Shown here one piece after another: positions 16,388-25,668 of a stretch of DNA of 64,000 bases. Each line of letters opens with the position of its first letter. Positions within the stretch are counted from its first letter, which is position 1. The notes under the pieces were generated by a model, which searched no databases, was not told where the DNA came from, and saw nothing but the letters and a program-made list of their open reading frames with translations. The position numbers were made by a program, and so were the translations under genes. Origin of the DNA: Neptunitalea lumnitzerae (GTDB taxonomy: Bacteria; Bacteroidota; Bacteroidia; Flavobacteriales; Flavobacteriaceae); contig NZ_BRVO01000002.1 in assembly GCF_027924185.1 (NCBI RefSeq), positions 1,054,001 through 1,118,000 on the forward strand, in the 5' to 3' direction.

Positions 16388-18154
16388 CTAAAAGTCAAAT
16401 TTATAAGATGCTCCTAGTACAACTTGAAAACCTTGCACTTTGTAATTTGCCCAACGTTGATAATCGTTATTAGCAATATTGTTCAATTTTGTAAAAGCAG
16501 AAAGCTTATCATTTATTTTATAACCTAAATTAAAGTTAACATCAAAATAGCTATCTAAAGTAACTGTATCACCATAGTAAGGTACTAAGGTGTCAATACT
16601 TTCTAATAAAGTAATATGATCGTAACGCTCTCCAACAAAGAAAATAGAAGCTCCTCCAAACCATTTTTTACCAATTGTAAAGTCAGAGAACAAAGAGCCT
16701 TTAATAGTTGGTAAATTATACGGATCTGACAAAAAATCGGTAGAATAATTATTGTACTCTGCATTCACCCCAATAGAAAGTTTATTAGAAACATCTACAT
16801 TTACCTCTCCACTTACATGTATTGTACTCATTTTATCATAAACTACATCAAAAGAGTTTCCATACATATACCCTTCAATTCCATCAGAAAGAATAAAACC
16901 AGGATTTGTTTGATAAAAGGCATAATCATCGGTACTGTTATAACCTCCTTTAACATCGTAGCTTACGTTTGGTAAAAATCTCCCCTTAAGTCCTACATAA
17001 ATATCAAATTGTTGACTTGATGGAGCTACCATTAAAGTAGGTGATACAAACGGATTATCTTGTACAAAATCATAATAAGTATTCTGAACCAATTTACCCT
17101 CTGCTCCTGCATACGCAGTTACAAACTCATCTAAAATACGGTAACTAGCTTTTACATTAGGATACACGTAAAATTTATTATCACTATTCTCCATATCCAT
17201 CATATAAGCAACAGTAGCTCCGGCTTCAATGGCTATATCATCATTTAGTAACAAATTAATACTAGGATTAATACCTAATTGTACATTGCTATATTTTACT
17301 TCTTCATCTGCTACCATAGATCTCTCAAAATTACCAGAAAGATAGTTCACAAATATATTAGTCTTCACTACCTGATCTCTTACAGGAAACTCAAATTGAG
17401 GGTTTAAAGCAATATTTGTTTCACCAGATGAAGTTCCATCACTAAATCTTCTTATCAATACATCTCCTCCTTTTACGTAACCATCTGTAAAATTTACATG
17501 CCCCCCTAAATCAAAGGTTAAATAAGATTGACTTTCATCTATGTTAGCAATTTGCTCATCTGTATAAAAACCTTCGGGTATCCCATACCAATTATATGCC
17601 TGATGTTGTGCATTAAAATCTGCCCCCCAATTCATATCACGTTCTCTTTTAAAATAAGAAGCGCTTAATTTAGTATCAAAAAAATGATCGTCTAACTCAA
17701 CTTCATCAATACCTCCTTGCGAAGAATGGTGATTAAACCCAATATCTAACGTTTCATTTCTACTTAACGCACGACTGGTATAAAAGTCGGCCAATACATT
17801 TAAATAATTACCTACCCCTAAAGAAGCATAAGAGTTATACACTTTCTCTGGTGGTGTTTTTTCAACCCCACTTGCCTTACCCTTAGCAGGTGTAAAGGTA
17901 GAAGCTACGGGCACCGAAAATATAGTGTAATTAATATCTTTTTTTACAGCAGTAACCGAATCATTTATAGAAGGATTACTTTTAATCTTGAACGCATCAG
18001 AAACCGATGGATTATACGCCTGTACTACGTGAACTGTTTGGGTTCCTAATACAGAATCTTTTTCCTTTTCTTGCGTTGTTTCTTTATCTTGAGCAGACAC
18101 ACCTGTGATTGCTAATACAATTACACTAATGCTTTGAATAATGTGCTTACGCAT
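16388..18154 (-). CDS. TonB-dependent-receptor-like outer-membrane barrel
   Basis: 588 residues: a signal peptide (cut near VSAQ, residue 22), a periplasmic linker (30-110), then a long series of alternating strands ending in Phe (VVLGASYKFDF). The barrel and the plot of aromatic residues resemble TonB-dependent receptor barrels, but there is no plug domain and the protein is short, so it may be a porin-like or partner barrel. It lies 22 bases downstream of the giant TPR protein in the same operon. Ligand unknown. Confidence 0.7.
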   Translation of the reverse strand: MRKHIIQSISVIVLAITGVSAQDKETTQEKEKDSVLGTQTVHVVQAYNPSVSDAFKIKSNPSINDSVTAVKKDINYTIFSVPVASTFTPAKGKASGVEKTPPEKVYNSYASLGVGNYLNVLADFYTSRALSRNETLDIGFNHHSSQGGIDEVELDDHFFDTKLSASYFKRERDMNWGADFNAQHQAYNWYGIPEGFYTDEQIANIDESQSYLTFDLGGHVNFTDGYVKGGDVLIRRFSDGTSSGETNIALNPQFEFPVRDQVVKTNIFVNYLSGNFERSMVADEEVKYSNVQLGINPSINLLLNDDIAIEAGATVAYMMDMENSDNKFYVYPNVKASYRILDEFVTAYAGAEGKLVQNTYYDFVQDNPFVSPTLMVAPSSQQFDIYVGLKGRFLPNVSYDVKGGYNSTDDYAFYQTNPGFILSDGIEGYMYGNSFDVVYDKMSTIHVSGEVNVDVSNKLSIGVNAEYNNYSTDFLSDPYNLPTIKGSLFSDFTIGKKWFGGASIFFVGERYDHITLLESIDTLVPYYGDTVTLDSYFDVNFNLGYKINDKLSAFTKLNNIANNDYQRWANYKVQGFQVVLGASYKFDF

Positions 18155-18176
18155 ATTTTTATCTTTCTATTAATTT

Positions 18177-21100
18177 TTAATTGCCTTCTTTTTCTTGGTT
18201 TTCTACCGGTACATCTTCAGTTTCTACTGAAGCATTTGTTTTAGCCTCTTCAGCTTTAATCTTACTTAACTCTACTTGCGCATCCGACACTATTTGCGGA
18301 TATGTTTTAAAGTTAGTTATCACACTATTTAAAATATAAGTAGCTTGGTAAGAATCTTCTAATGCATACCAGTTTTTAGCCATTATAATAAGTCCTTTTG
18401 CTGCATACTCTTTATAACCACTATACTCTTGCGCATATTTTTGCATAGCTTCATTAGAAGCTTCATATTTACCTTCTTTATTTTTAAAGTAAACATCATA
18501 ATACAAGGCTTCTGCGCCAAGAGCTCCTGTTGCTATTTTTTGCACCTCGGCATAAGCCTTTTTAGCTCTTGTCTCATTCCCTGTTTTCATAGCAGATCTC
18601 GCAATCATAATCTGTGCATCACTTGCAATTCTGTCGTCTATCTTAGGATTTTCTAAAACTCTTTCTGCATATAAAACTGTTGCCTCGTAATCCTTTTTCT
18701 CGTAGTAAGCTTTCATTAGGTTAGACTGTGCAAAACTAACATTCTGCGGGTAATCTGCTTCTATTTCTAAACGCTTTAATACAGGAATAGCCTTATCAAA
18801 GTTTTTATTCTCTAAGGAAATTTGAGACACTCTTAATAAAGCTTGCTCCGTAAATTCGTTTCTTTCAAGATTTGCTACTACTTCATAATGTGGTAATGAT
18901 TTTGCTTTTTCATCTTTACCATATAACAATTGCGCTAAGTAGAAATGTGCACTTGTAGAATGAATGCCCGTTGGAAATTTGGTTAAGTATTCCTCAAAAC
19001 CTTTAATGGCCTTGTCATTTTTATTTTGAACAAACTGATTCTCGGCATACTCATAAGTAGCATTATCTATTTCAGCATCGGTAACCTCTATAAAAGTATA
19101 TTGCTGTACCCAATTTGCATACTCATCAATTTTACCCTGATCTGTATAAATTTGTTTTACCGTACCAGCTGCCTGAATTGATTCCTGTGTTTTAGGATAA
19201 TCTGCCACTACCTGCTTCAGCTTACTTAATGCCTTTGCATCTTGATTATTGGTAAAATATATTAATCCTGCCTTTAATAAAGTCTTAGGCACATAAGAGC
19301 TATTCTTATACTCCGAAACTAGTTTATCATAGGCAGCAACACCTTTTTCTACTTGGTCTTCTGCTATATAAACATTTCCTAATTCGTATAAAGCGTCATC
19401 TCGGTATGCAGATTTCTTAAATCTAGCAACAAACGCATTTAAGTCCTCTATTTTCTTTTCATTTCTATCTACAAAACCATAACTAATAGCTTTTTGAAAT
19501 GCTGCATAGTCAGCATCTACACCATTCATTGCTATAGCCTTATTATAGGTTTCCATTGCTGGCCAATACTTTCTATCTACAAAGTAACTATCACCTAATC
19601 GTAAGTAAGCATCATTAAGATACTGAGTATCCTTTGTTTCTTTTGTATACTTATCAAAATAGGTTGCTGCTTGTCCGTATTTCTTCTGTTTAAAATAGGT
19701 ATATGCTATATTATAATCAACTATCTTACTTTCAGATAAACCAGCAGTAGACATAGATTCAAACTGCTTAAAACCATATAACGCATCTTCATAGTTACTA
19801 AGTAAGTAATTAGCTTCAGCTTTCCAAAAAGTAGCTCTAGCAGTATAATGGTCATTTTGTGGTTGTGCTAAAGACTTATCAAAATAAGAAATAGCTTCTT
19901 TATAATTACCCTCGTTAAAAATTTCAACAGCTCTATAAAAAGCAACCTTTTGGTAGGTTTCTTTACTACTATAATTTCTATTTTTCTCTAACAATTGTAA
20001 AGCAGCGTCATAGTTTTTAGAAGTAATATAAGAATCAACCAACAAGGTTTCAATTTCTTCTTTATGTCCAGATTCTGGATATTTACTTAAATATGATAAC
20101 AATAATGCCGAAACACTTTCATAAGGGTTTCCTATGTCATAACTTAATTTAGCATAATTAAACATTGCATCCTGACGAATTTCTTCGTCAAACTCCATTT
20201 GGTTAGCATTTCTAAAAGCATTTAAAGCTTGTTGTTTTTTATCTGTTTTAAGGTAACACTGTGCCAAATGATAGTAAGCATTTTGTGCTACTGAATTACT
20301 ACCGTCAATAATTTTATTGAATTGCCCTATAGCGCTTTCATAATCTTTTTGTTGGTAATACGCATACCCCAACATATAATAATCGGTATTGGTCCACTTT
20401 CCCTGTTTACCCTTATATGCTGCTAAATGCGGAATAGCCTCTTCGTATCTTTTTAAATTGAATAAACTTTCTCCGGCTATTTTATGAAGTTCAGAAATTT
20501 CTTCACGATCTCTAGTTTTCTCTAACTGCTCCGTTGCCTGCTGCAACGCAACATCAAACTTACCTAGTTTAAAGTTCATGTCTGCTTGGTAGTAAGCAAG
20601 CTTTTCATCTAACTGCTTACTCCCCTGGATTTGACTAAAATACTCGTTAGCAGCATTATAATCATCTCCTTGATAAGCCATATAACCTATATAATATTTT
20701 GCTTGTGAGCCGTAGGTTTTAGAATCTGAAACTCTATTAAAATACTTCTTAGATTGGTCATATCTCTTTGCACTAAAAAGTGCGTATCCCATATTAAAGT
20801 TATAACGCTCTTTATCGGAGTAGCTTAAATTAGAATCATCTACTTTCTCATACCACTTAAGGGCATAGCCATACTTACCTTGTTCAAAATAGTAGTCGGC
20901 TACATCTTTATAAGCAGAATTACGTTTGGTAGACATCGGGTAGCTTTGCACAAAATCTTCCATAAGTGCATCGGCTCCTAATTGGTTTAAACGCACCGCA
21001 CAATTGGCTATGTAATAAGAACAATTTGCCTCAATCTCATTATTATCGGTGGTTCTTTTTACTTGCTGAAAGATATTTTGAGCTGCTTGGTACTGTTTGT

Positions 21101-21230
21101 TGTTATACAGATAAACAGCATCTCTATATTCTTTAAAATCGTTTACATAAACTGCAGATTGCTGAGCCTCAGAAAAAGAGGGCATAAGAAGTCCGCAAAA
21201 TAATAGAAAAATAATACAGTATTTACTCAT
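18177..21230 (-). CDS. large tetratricopeptide-repeat protein
   Basis: 1017 residues, with a signal peptide (YCIIFLLFCGLLMPSFSEAQ, residues 4-23) and then more than twenty TPR-like helix pairs over almost the whole length; typical units are YFEQGKYGYALKWYEKV and YYQQKDYESAIGQFNKII. The C-terminus is an acidic low-complexity tail. Periplasmic TPR arrays of this size usually scaffold envelope complexes; pairing with an outer-membrane barrel gene in the same operon fits that. No enzymatic motif is present. Its name cannot be given with confidence. Confidence 0.85.
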   Translation of the reverse strand: MSKYCIIFLLFCGLLMPSFSEAQQSAVYVNDFKEYRDAVYLYNNKQYQAAQNIFQQVKRTTDNNEIEANCSYYIANCAVRLNQLGADALMEDFVQSYPMSTKRNSAYKDVADYYFEQGKYGYALKWYEKVDDSNLSYSDKERYNFNMGYALFSAKRYDQSKKYFNRVSDSKTYGSQAKYYIGYMAYQGDDYNAANEYFSQIQGSKQLDEKLAYYQADMNFKLGKFDVALQQATEQLEKTRDREEISELHKIAGESLFNLKRYEEAIPHLAAYKGKQGKWTNTDYYMLGYAYYQQKDYESAIGQFNKIIDGSNSVAQNAYYHLAQCYLKTDKKQQALNAFRNANQMEFDEEIRQDAMFNYAKLSYDIGNPYESVSALLLSYLSKYPESGHKEEIETLLVDSYITSKNYDAALQLLEKNRNYSSKETYQKVAFYRAVEIFNEGNYKEAISYFDKSLAQPQNDHYTARATFWKAEANYLLSNYEDALYGFKQFESMSTAGLSESKIVDYNIAYTYFKQKKYGQAATYFDKYTKETKDTQYLNDAYLRLGDSYFVDRKYWPAMETYNKAIAMNGVDADYAAFQKAISYGFVDRNEKKIEDLNAFVARFKKSAYRDDALYELGNVYIAEDQVEKGVAAYDKLVSEYKNSSYVPKTLLKAGLIYFTNNQDAKALSKLKQVVADYPKTQESIQAAGTVKQIYTDQGKIDEYANWVQQYTFIEVTDAEIDNATYEYAENQFVQNKNDKAIKGFEEYLTKFPTGIHSTSAHFYLAQLLYGKDEKAKSLPHYEVVANLERNEFTEQALLRVSQISLENKNFDKAIPVLKRLEIEADYPQNVSFAQSNLMKAYYEKKDYEATVLYAERVLENPKIDDRIASDAQIMIARSAMKTGNETRAKKAYAEVQKIATGALGAEALYYDVYFKNKEGKYEASNEAMQKYAQEYSGYKEYAAKGLIIMAKNWYALEDSYQATYILNSVITNFKTYPQIVSDAQVELSKIKAEEAKTNASVETEDVPVENQEKEGN

Positions 21231-21257
21231 TTAAGTTGTCTTTATGAAGGAATAACA

Positions 21258-21265
21258 CAAATATA
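21258..21265 (-). promoter_or_regulatory. -7 promoter element of the TPR/barrel operon
   Basis: On the minus strand TATATTTG matches TAnnTTTG exactly, 27 bases before the ATG at 21230. Confidence 0.55.
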
Positions 21266-21405
21266 ATTATAACAATAATCTAATAACGAAATAAGTTTGT
21301 AATAATTATGTTAATAGTTAGCTAATAAAAATGGATTTTTTAACACTCTTTATACAATATGTCATAAATACCTACGTTAGGCTTTTAATTAACTAAGTAA
21401 GTTAG

Positions 21406-21413
21406 TACATTTA
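21406..21413 (+). promoter_or_regulatory. near-consensus -7 element before the FtsE-like gene
   Basis: TACATTTA, one base off TAnnTTTG, 34 bases before the ATG at 21448, in the divergent spacer with the TPR operon. Confidence 0.35.
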
Positions 21414-21447
21414 CAGAATATTGTAATTTATAGCTCCAACCTATAAC

Positions 21448-22131
21448 ATGAGTGAATTAGTTGTAGAACTAAATAATGTTTCCATATTTCAGAAAGAAAG
21501 TCTTGTTCTTTCCGATATTAATCTAACCATTAATAAAGGAGAGTTTGTATACCTTATTGGTAAAACCGGTAGTGGTAAGAGTAGCTTTATGAAAACCCTA
21601 TATGGAGACTTACCGTTAACACAAGGTTCCGGAACCATTGTTGGTTTTGATCTTAGAACCTTGAGAGAAAAAGAAATTCCATTTTTAAGAAGAAAAATAG
21701 GAATTGTTTTTCAAGACTTCAAGTTGCTTCCCGATAGAACCATTTATGATAATTTGTTTTTTGTTTTAAAAGCTACAGGTTGGAAAGACAAAACAGAAAT
21801 TTCTCAAAGAATTGACGAAGTTCTAGAGAAAGTGGATATGAAAACCAAAGGTTTTAAATTTCCTCATCAAATATCAGGAGGAGAACAGCAACGTGTTGCT
21901 ATTGCCAGAGCATTATTAAACGACCCCGAATTAATACTAGCTGATGAGCCTACCGGTAATTTAGATCCGCAAACAAGTGTAGAAGTTATGAAAGTTTTAA
22001 AAGACATTAATGCTAACGGAAGAAGCATTTTAATGGCTACTCATGATTATGCGCTACTACTTAAATACCCGTCAAAAACCCTAAAATGTGATGGAAGTAA
22101 AGTTTTTGAAGTAGTACAAAAAAGTGCCTAA
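21448..22131 (+). CDS. ABC transporter ATP-binding protein, FtsE-like
   Basis: 227 residues with a complete ABC ATPase core: Walker A GKTGSGKSS (38-46), signature ISGGEQQRVAIARA (about 142-155), Walker B LILADEPTGNLDP and H-loop ATHDY. The close spacing of VFQDFKLLPDRTIYDN matches FtsE, which with FtsX controls septal peptidoglycan hydrolases. No FtsX-like permease gene is adjacent; glycosyltransferase genes follow, so its permease must lie elsewhere. FtsE is the best fit; a LolD-type ATPase is the alternative. Confidence 0.85.
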   Translation: MSELVVELNNVSIFQKESLVLSDINLTINKGEFVYLIGKTGSGKSSFMKTLYGDLPLTQGSGTIVGFDLRTLREKEIPFLRRKIGIVFQDFKLLPDRTIYDNLFFVLKATGWKDKTEISQRIDEVLEKVDMKTKGFKFPHQISGGEQQRVAIARALLNDPELILADEPTGNLDPQTSVEVMKVLKDINANGRSILMATHDYALLLKYPSKTLKCDGSKVFEVVQKSA

Positions 22132-22171
22132 TCGTATCTAACTTTCTTTTTTTAACTAAATTAAAAAGCAA

Positions 22172-23164
22172 ATGATCTTAGCTAACCAAGAGCAAACTGT
22201 TTTACCAAATAAGAAGTCGAAAGAATCTAAAGTAATTCCTTTAAAAATTGAAAGTCTTACTAGTATTTCAGTTCTTATTCCTGTTTACAATTATAATGCT
22301 ACCAAATTAGTAACTATGCTACATAATTACTATTTTGATGAAAAGTTAGATATAGAAATTATTTGTTGTGACGATGGTTCTACACAATTTTTAGAAGAAA
22401 ATAAACAATTAAGCAAGTTACCTCATTGCACCTATTTCCGTTCTAAACGCAACAAGGGTAGATCGCAAACAAGAAACTTTTTAGCGCAAAAAGCCACTAA
22501 AGAATATTTACTGTTTTTAGATTGTGATGTTTTGCCTAAAAATGTAAGCTTTTTTCATAGATATATCAATGCTATTTTAGAAGGCAAAGAAGTAGTTTTT
22601 GGAGGATGGGAATACTCTGTAACTCCTAGAGAACAAAATTTACGTTGGCTTTTTGGTATTTACAGAGAAGCACTACCATTAGAAGAAAGAATTAAAGACC
22701 CTTACAGAAGTTCATTTACGTCTAACATTCTTATTAAACGTAATATTTTTAACTCTATACGATTTGAATCTTCTCTAACAGAATATGGTTATGAGGATTA
22801 TCTGTTTATCAAAAACTTAGAACGCAGAAACATTCCTGTTCATCATATCTCAAATGAAATTTATCATTTCATTGAAGACCACTCATCTGAGTATTTAAAG
22901 AAAACTAATAGAGCTATTGAAAACTTGGTTTACCTGCACGACTATAACTTCTTAGACATGAAGGAAAGTAAGCTTGGTAAAATGTACACTAAATTAAATG
23001 TATTAAAAGCATCATTATTAGTAGACACCTTTTACAAAGTTTTTAGAAAAGGAATGGAGCGTAATTTAACCTCTTACAAGCCTTCTTTATTTGTTTTTGA
23101 TTTGTATAGAATTAGTTATTTCTGCAACCAAATGGCCAAAGAAAAAAACCTTAAAAAACGATAA
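22172..23164 (+). CDS. glycosyltransferase family 2
   Basis: 330 residues. The GT-A fold opens at about 32 (ISVLIPVYNYNATKLVTML), with ICCDDGST for nucleotide binding, NKGRSQTRNFLAQ, and LLFLDCDV as the DxD-type metal site (about 115). The third conserved acid falls in ESSLTEYGYEDYLF. It transfers a sugar from a nucleotide donor, inverting the anomer. It lies 40 bases after the FtsE-like gene and probably shares its transcript. Acceptor unknown. Confidence 0.87.
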   Translation: MILANQEQTVLPNKKSKESKVIPLKIESLTSISVLIPVYNYNATKLVTMLHNYYFDEKLDIEIICCDDGSTQFLEENKQLSKLPHCTYFRSKRNKGRSQTRNFLAQKATKEYLLFLDCDVLPKNVSFFHRYINAILEGKEVVFGGWEYSVTPREQNLRWLFGIYREALPLEERIKDPYRSSFTSNILIKRNIFNSIRFESSLTEYGYEDYLFIKNLERRNIPVHHISNEIYHFIEDHSSEYLKKTNRAIENLVYLHDYNFLDMKESKLGKMYTKLNVLKASLLVDTFYKVFRKGMERNLTSYKPSLFVFDLYRISYFCNQMAKEKNLKKR

Positions 23165-23188
23165 TTATTGTAAAGTTATACGCCTTAC

Positions 23189-24136
23189 ATGAAACAGCCG
23201 CTATTCTCTGTAATTATACCTCTTTACAATAAAGAGCTTTATATAGCGGACACCCTATCATCTGTACTCAATCAAACCTTTTCTGATTTTGAGGTTATTA
23301 TAATAAACGATTGTTCTACCGATAAAAGTGTTGCTAAGGTAGCCACTATAGCCAACGAGCAAGTACAGATAATTCATCACAAAAATAACCAAGGACTTTC
23401 TGCTTCTAGAAATACCGGTTTCAACTATGCCAAAGGAGAAATTATCTGTTTATTGGATGCCGATGACCTTTGGAAACCAAATTTTCTAACAGAAATACAT
23501 AATCTCTACCAACAATTTCCTGAAGCTCAATTTTACGGCACCGAATACGAAGAGCAATTTTTTTTTGGCACCTTAAGAACTAACAAAACAATTTCTGCTG
23601 AATGTTCGGGTTCTAATTTCTTAGTGGACGATTTTTTTTCCAGCAATTTAGGTCAACCTATTGTTTGCCAAAGTAGTCTTACCTTTAAAAAATCTATATT
23701 AGGAGAAACTACTCATTTGTTTGATGCTAGTATTACCTATGCAGAAGATATTGATTTTTATATAAAGGCATTCTCAAAATACAAACTTGCCTATTGTTAC
23801 AAACCATTAGTTACGTACCGTAACGACATCCCTAACCAAATGGTTTATTCATCTATAGCTGACAAAAAATATCCTGATTTTAAATCGTATGAACATTTAG
23901 CTACAAACAATGTTTCATTACAAAAGTATATAGACTTTCACAGGTATAGTTTCGCCATTAATTTACGGTTAGAAGGAAGCACTACGCAAGCTAAAAAATT
24001 GATAAACGATATTAATTTTAACAACATCAACTCCAAACAGCAATTTCTATTAAAAAGTCCGCTACTACTTTTAAAAAGCATTAAAGCTGTAAAAGCTTGG
24101 CTACTTAAAAAAAATATTAAAGTAAGTACCTATTAA
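23189..24136 (+). CDS. glycosyltransferase family 2
   Basis: 315 residues with textbook GT2 features: FSVIIPLYNKELYIADTL at 5-22, VIIINDCSTDKS about 40, NNQGLSASRNTGFNYAKGE about 68-86, and the metal site LLDADD at about 91-96. It is followed head-to-head at 3 bases by the convergent FdtA-like gene with no terminator between. Likely a surface-polysaccharide transferase. Confidence 0.9.
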   Translation: MKQPLFSVIIPLYNKELYIADTLSSVLNQTFSDFEVIIINDCSTDKSVAKVATIANEQVQIIHHKNNQGLSASRNTGFNYAKGEIICLLDADDLWKPNFLTEIHNLYQQFPEAQFYGTEYEEQFFFGTLRTNKTISAECSGSNFLVDDFFSSNLGQPIVCQSSLTFKKSILGETTHLFDASITYAEDIDFYIKAFSKYKLAYCYKPLVTYRNDIPNQMVYSSIADKKYPDFKSYEHLATNNVSLQKYIDFHRYSFAINLRLEGSTTQAKKLINDINFNNINSKQQFLLKSPLLLLKSIKAVKAWLLKKNIKVSTY

Positions 24137-24138
24137 CA

Positions 24139-24543
24139 CTATTTCTGTGCTTTAAAATTAGCGTACTCCCTTATATAATCAGCTTCATCATATACATCAG
24201 AAGCCAAAACCAAACAAACAGACCCAGATGAAAAATCTTCTAATTCGCGCCAAATTCCTTTAGGTATTAGCAACCCCTTATTAGGCTTATTAAGCGTAAC
24301 TTTTTTCTCGTTAGTACCATCATTTAAAATCACATCAAAACTACCACTTACTGCAATTAAAAATTCGGCCTGTTCTATATGCGCATGTCCACCTCTTACG
24401 GCTCCACTAGGTACATCATATAAATAATAAACACGCTTTACCTCATAAGGTAATACCTCTTTTTCTATTACAGAAATATTACCACGGTGGTCTACTATTT
24501 TAGGTATTTCTATAATTTGTATATCGTTAATACTTGTATTCAT
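24139..24543 (-). CDS. FdtA/QdtA-like dTDP-keto-sugar 3,4-ketoisomerase (WxcM-like cupin)
   Basis: 134 residues, a single cupin domain of the WxcM-like/FdtA family: RVYYLYDVPSGAVRGGHAHIEQAEFLIAVSGSFDVIL (about 37-73), with the HAH catalytic and metal-like histidines, and LLIPKGIWRELEDFSSGS. FdtA or QdtA converts dTDP-4-keto-6-deoxyglucose to a 3-keto sugar for amination to Fuc3N or Qui3N. The PLP aminotransferase needed next is encoded at 28997-30097. Which epimer is made cannot be decided from sequence. The start touches the stop of the GT4 gene upstream. Confidence 0.85.
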   Translation of the reverse strand: MNTSINDIQIIEIPKIVDHRGNISVIEKEVLPYEVKRVYYLYDVPSGAVRGGHAHIEQAEFLIAVSGSFDVILNDGTNEKKVTLNKPNKGLLIPKGIWRELEDFSSGSVCLVLASDVYDEADYIREYANFKAQK

Positions 24544-25641
24544 TTACTTTAAAATTTCTAACCACTTACGCATAATGGTATCTGTTGAAAACTTAGTTAG
24601 ATTTTGTTGCGCGTGTGTTTTACAATGGTTGTACAATTCTTTATCTGTAGAAAAATCATCTAACGCTTTACGCAAAGCCCCGAAGTTCTGATTAGCAACC
24701 AGCAAACCGTTTTCTTTATCTGTAATCATTTCAGACGGCCCTGAAACGCAATCAAAGGAAACTACCGGAGTACCCAAAGACAAAGATTCTAAAATAACAT
24801 TAGGAAAACCTTCTAACTTACTACTTAACACCAAAAAGTTGGCATATTTTAAATATGCTTCCACATTTGATTTATACCCTAAAAGTAATACTTTATTAGT
24901 CAAGTTTAAAGCTGAAATTAAGCTTTCTAAATTTTCTCTATCCTCCCCTTCTCCTAGTATAACCAAAGCTATTTGATGCTTAGGTAACCTACTGCGTTCG
25001 TATGTTGCAATTAGCTGATCGAACTGTTTTATGGCATTTCGCAAACTGCCTACAGCTACAATATAATTTTCAGGTACATCTGTAGGTCTCGCTATTTGAA
25101 CTCCTTCTTCTAATTCATTATAAAAGTTAGGAATATAATGTACTTTCTCTAACGCATAATCTTTAGCTAATTTTGAAGCTATGTACTTAGAAACCCCTAC
25201 AACATGAGCATTGTTGTACACCTTCTTAAAAAAAGAACCTTTGGGCAGATGCCACGCTATATGAGAACTGCTTACTACATAACACATAGCATACTTTTTA
25301 AAAACAGCAGTATAGAGCATACGCTCTTTAAACCAATGATTGCGCATTCTAAAATCAATGATAAGTGAAGGTTGTTCTTGCTTTAAAAATTGTTGTAATC
25401 GTGAAAGCTTTTGAAAATGTCGTATAGGTTTTATGCTAGATTCCTTAATTCCCAAATTAACAAGTTTCCCCTGATAATTATAAACAACATCATCTAGAAA
25501 TGTAATAATGCTTATACTATACCCTAGTTTATCCAATTCAACCGAGAGTCTGGCTGCAGCCTTTTCTGCTCCACCTGTTGACAAACAATCTACCACTAAA
25601 CATATTCTTGTATTTATATTTTGCCGCATTCGGTGAAACAT
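24544..25641 (-). CDS. glycosyltransferase family 4
   Basis: 365 residues, GT-B fold. The N-terminal half starts ICLVVDCLSTGGAEKAAARL; the C-terminal half has VAVGSLRNAIKQFDQLIATY and the GT4 E-x7-E motif in SSKLEGFPNVILESLSLG (about 284-301). A retaining transferase for surface glycan assembly. Start: ATG 25641 is 12 bases behind a perfect -7 element; an in-frame ATG at 25629 is the alternative. It is directly followed by the FdtA-like gene. Confidence 0.9.
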   Translation of the reverse strand: MFHRMRQNINTRICLVVDCLSTGGAEKAAARLSVELDKLGYSISIITFLDDVVYNYQGKLVNLGIKESSIKPIRHFQKLSRLQQFLKQEQPSLIIDFRMRNHWFKERMLYTAVFKKYAMCYVVSSSHIAWHLPKGSFFKKVYNNAHVVGVSKYIASKLAKDYALEKVHYIPNFYNELEEGVQIARPTDVPENYIVAVGSLRNAIKQFDQLIATYERSRLPKHQIALVILGEGEDRENLESLISALNLTNKVLLLGYKSNVEAYLKYANFLVLSSKLEGFPNVILESLSLGTPVVSFDCVSGPSEMITDKENGLLVANQNFGALRKALDDFSTDKELYNHCKTHAQQNLTKFSTDTIMRKWLEILK

Positions 25642-25652
25642 TTATCTTCACA

Positions 25653-25660
25653 CAAATATA
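25653..25660 (-). promoter_or_regulatory. -7 promoter element of the GT4-fdtA operon
   Basis: On the minus strand TATATTTG, an exact TAnnTTTG match, 11 bases before the ATG at 25641; the mRNA would have a very short leader. Confidence 0.55.
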
Positions 25661-25668
25661 GTTATCTT

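Noticed and set aside
18429-18656. 75-residue plus-strand frame opposite the TPR gene
   Set aside because: Antisense shadow with Phe/Cys/Ser-rich composition typical of reversed helical coding sequence.
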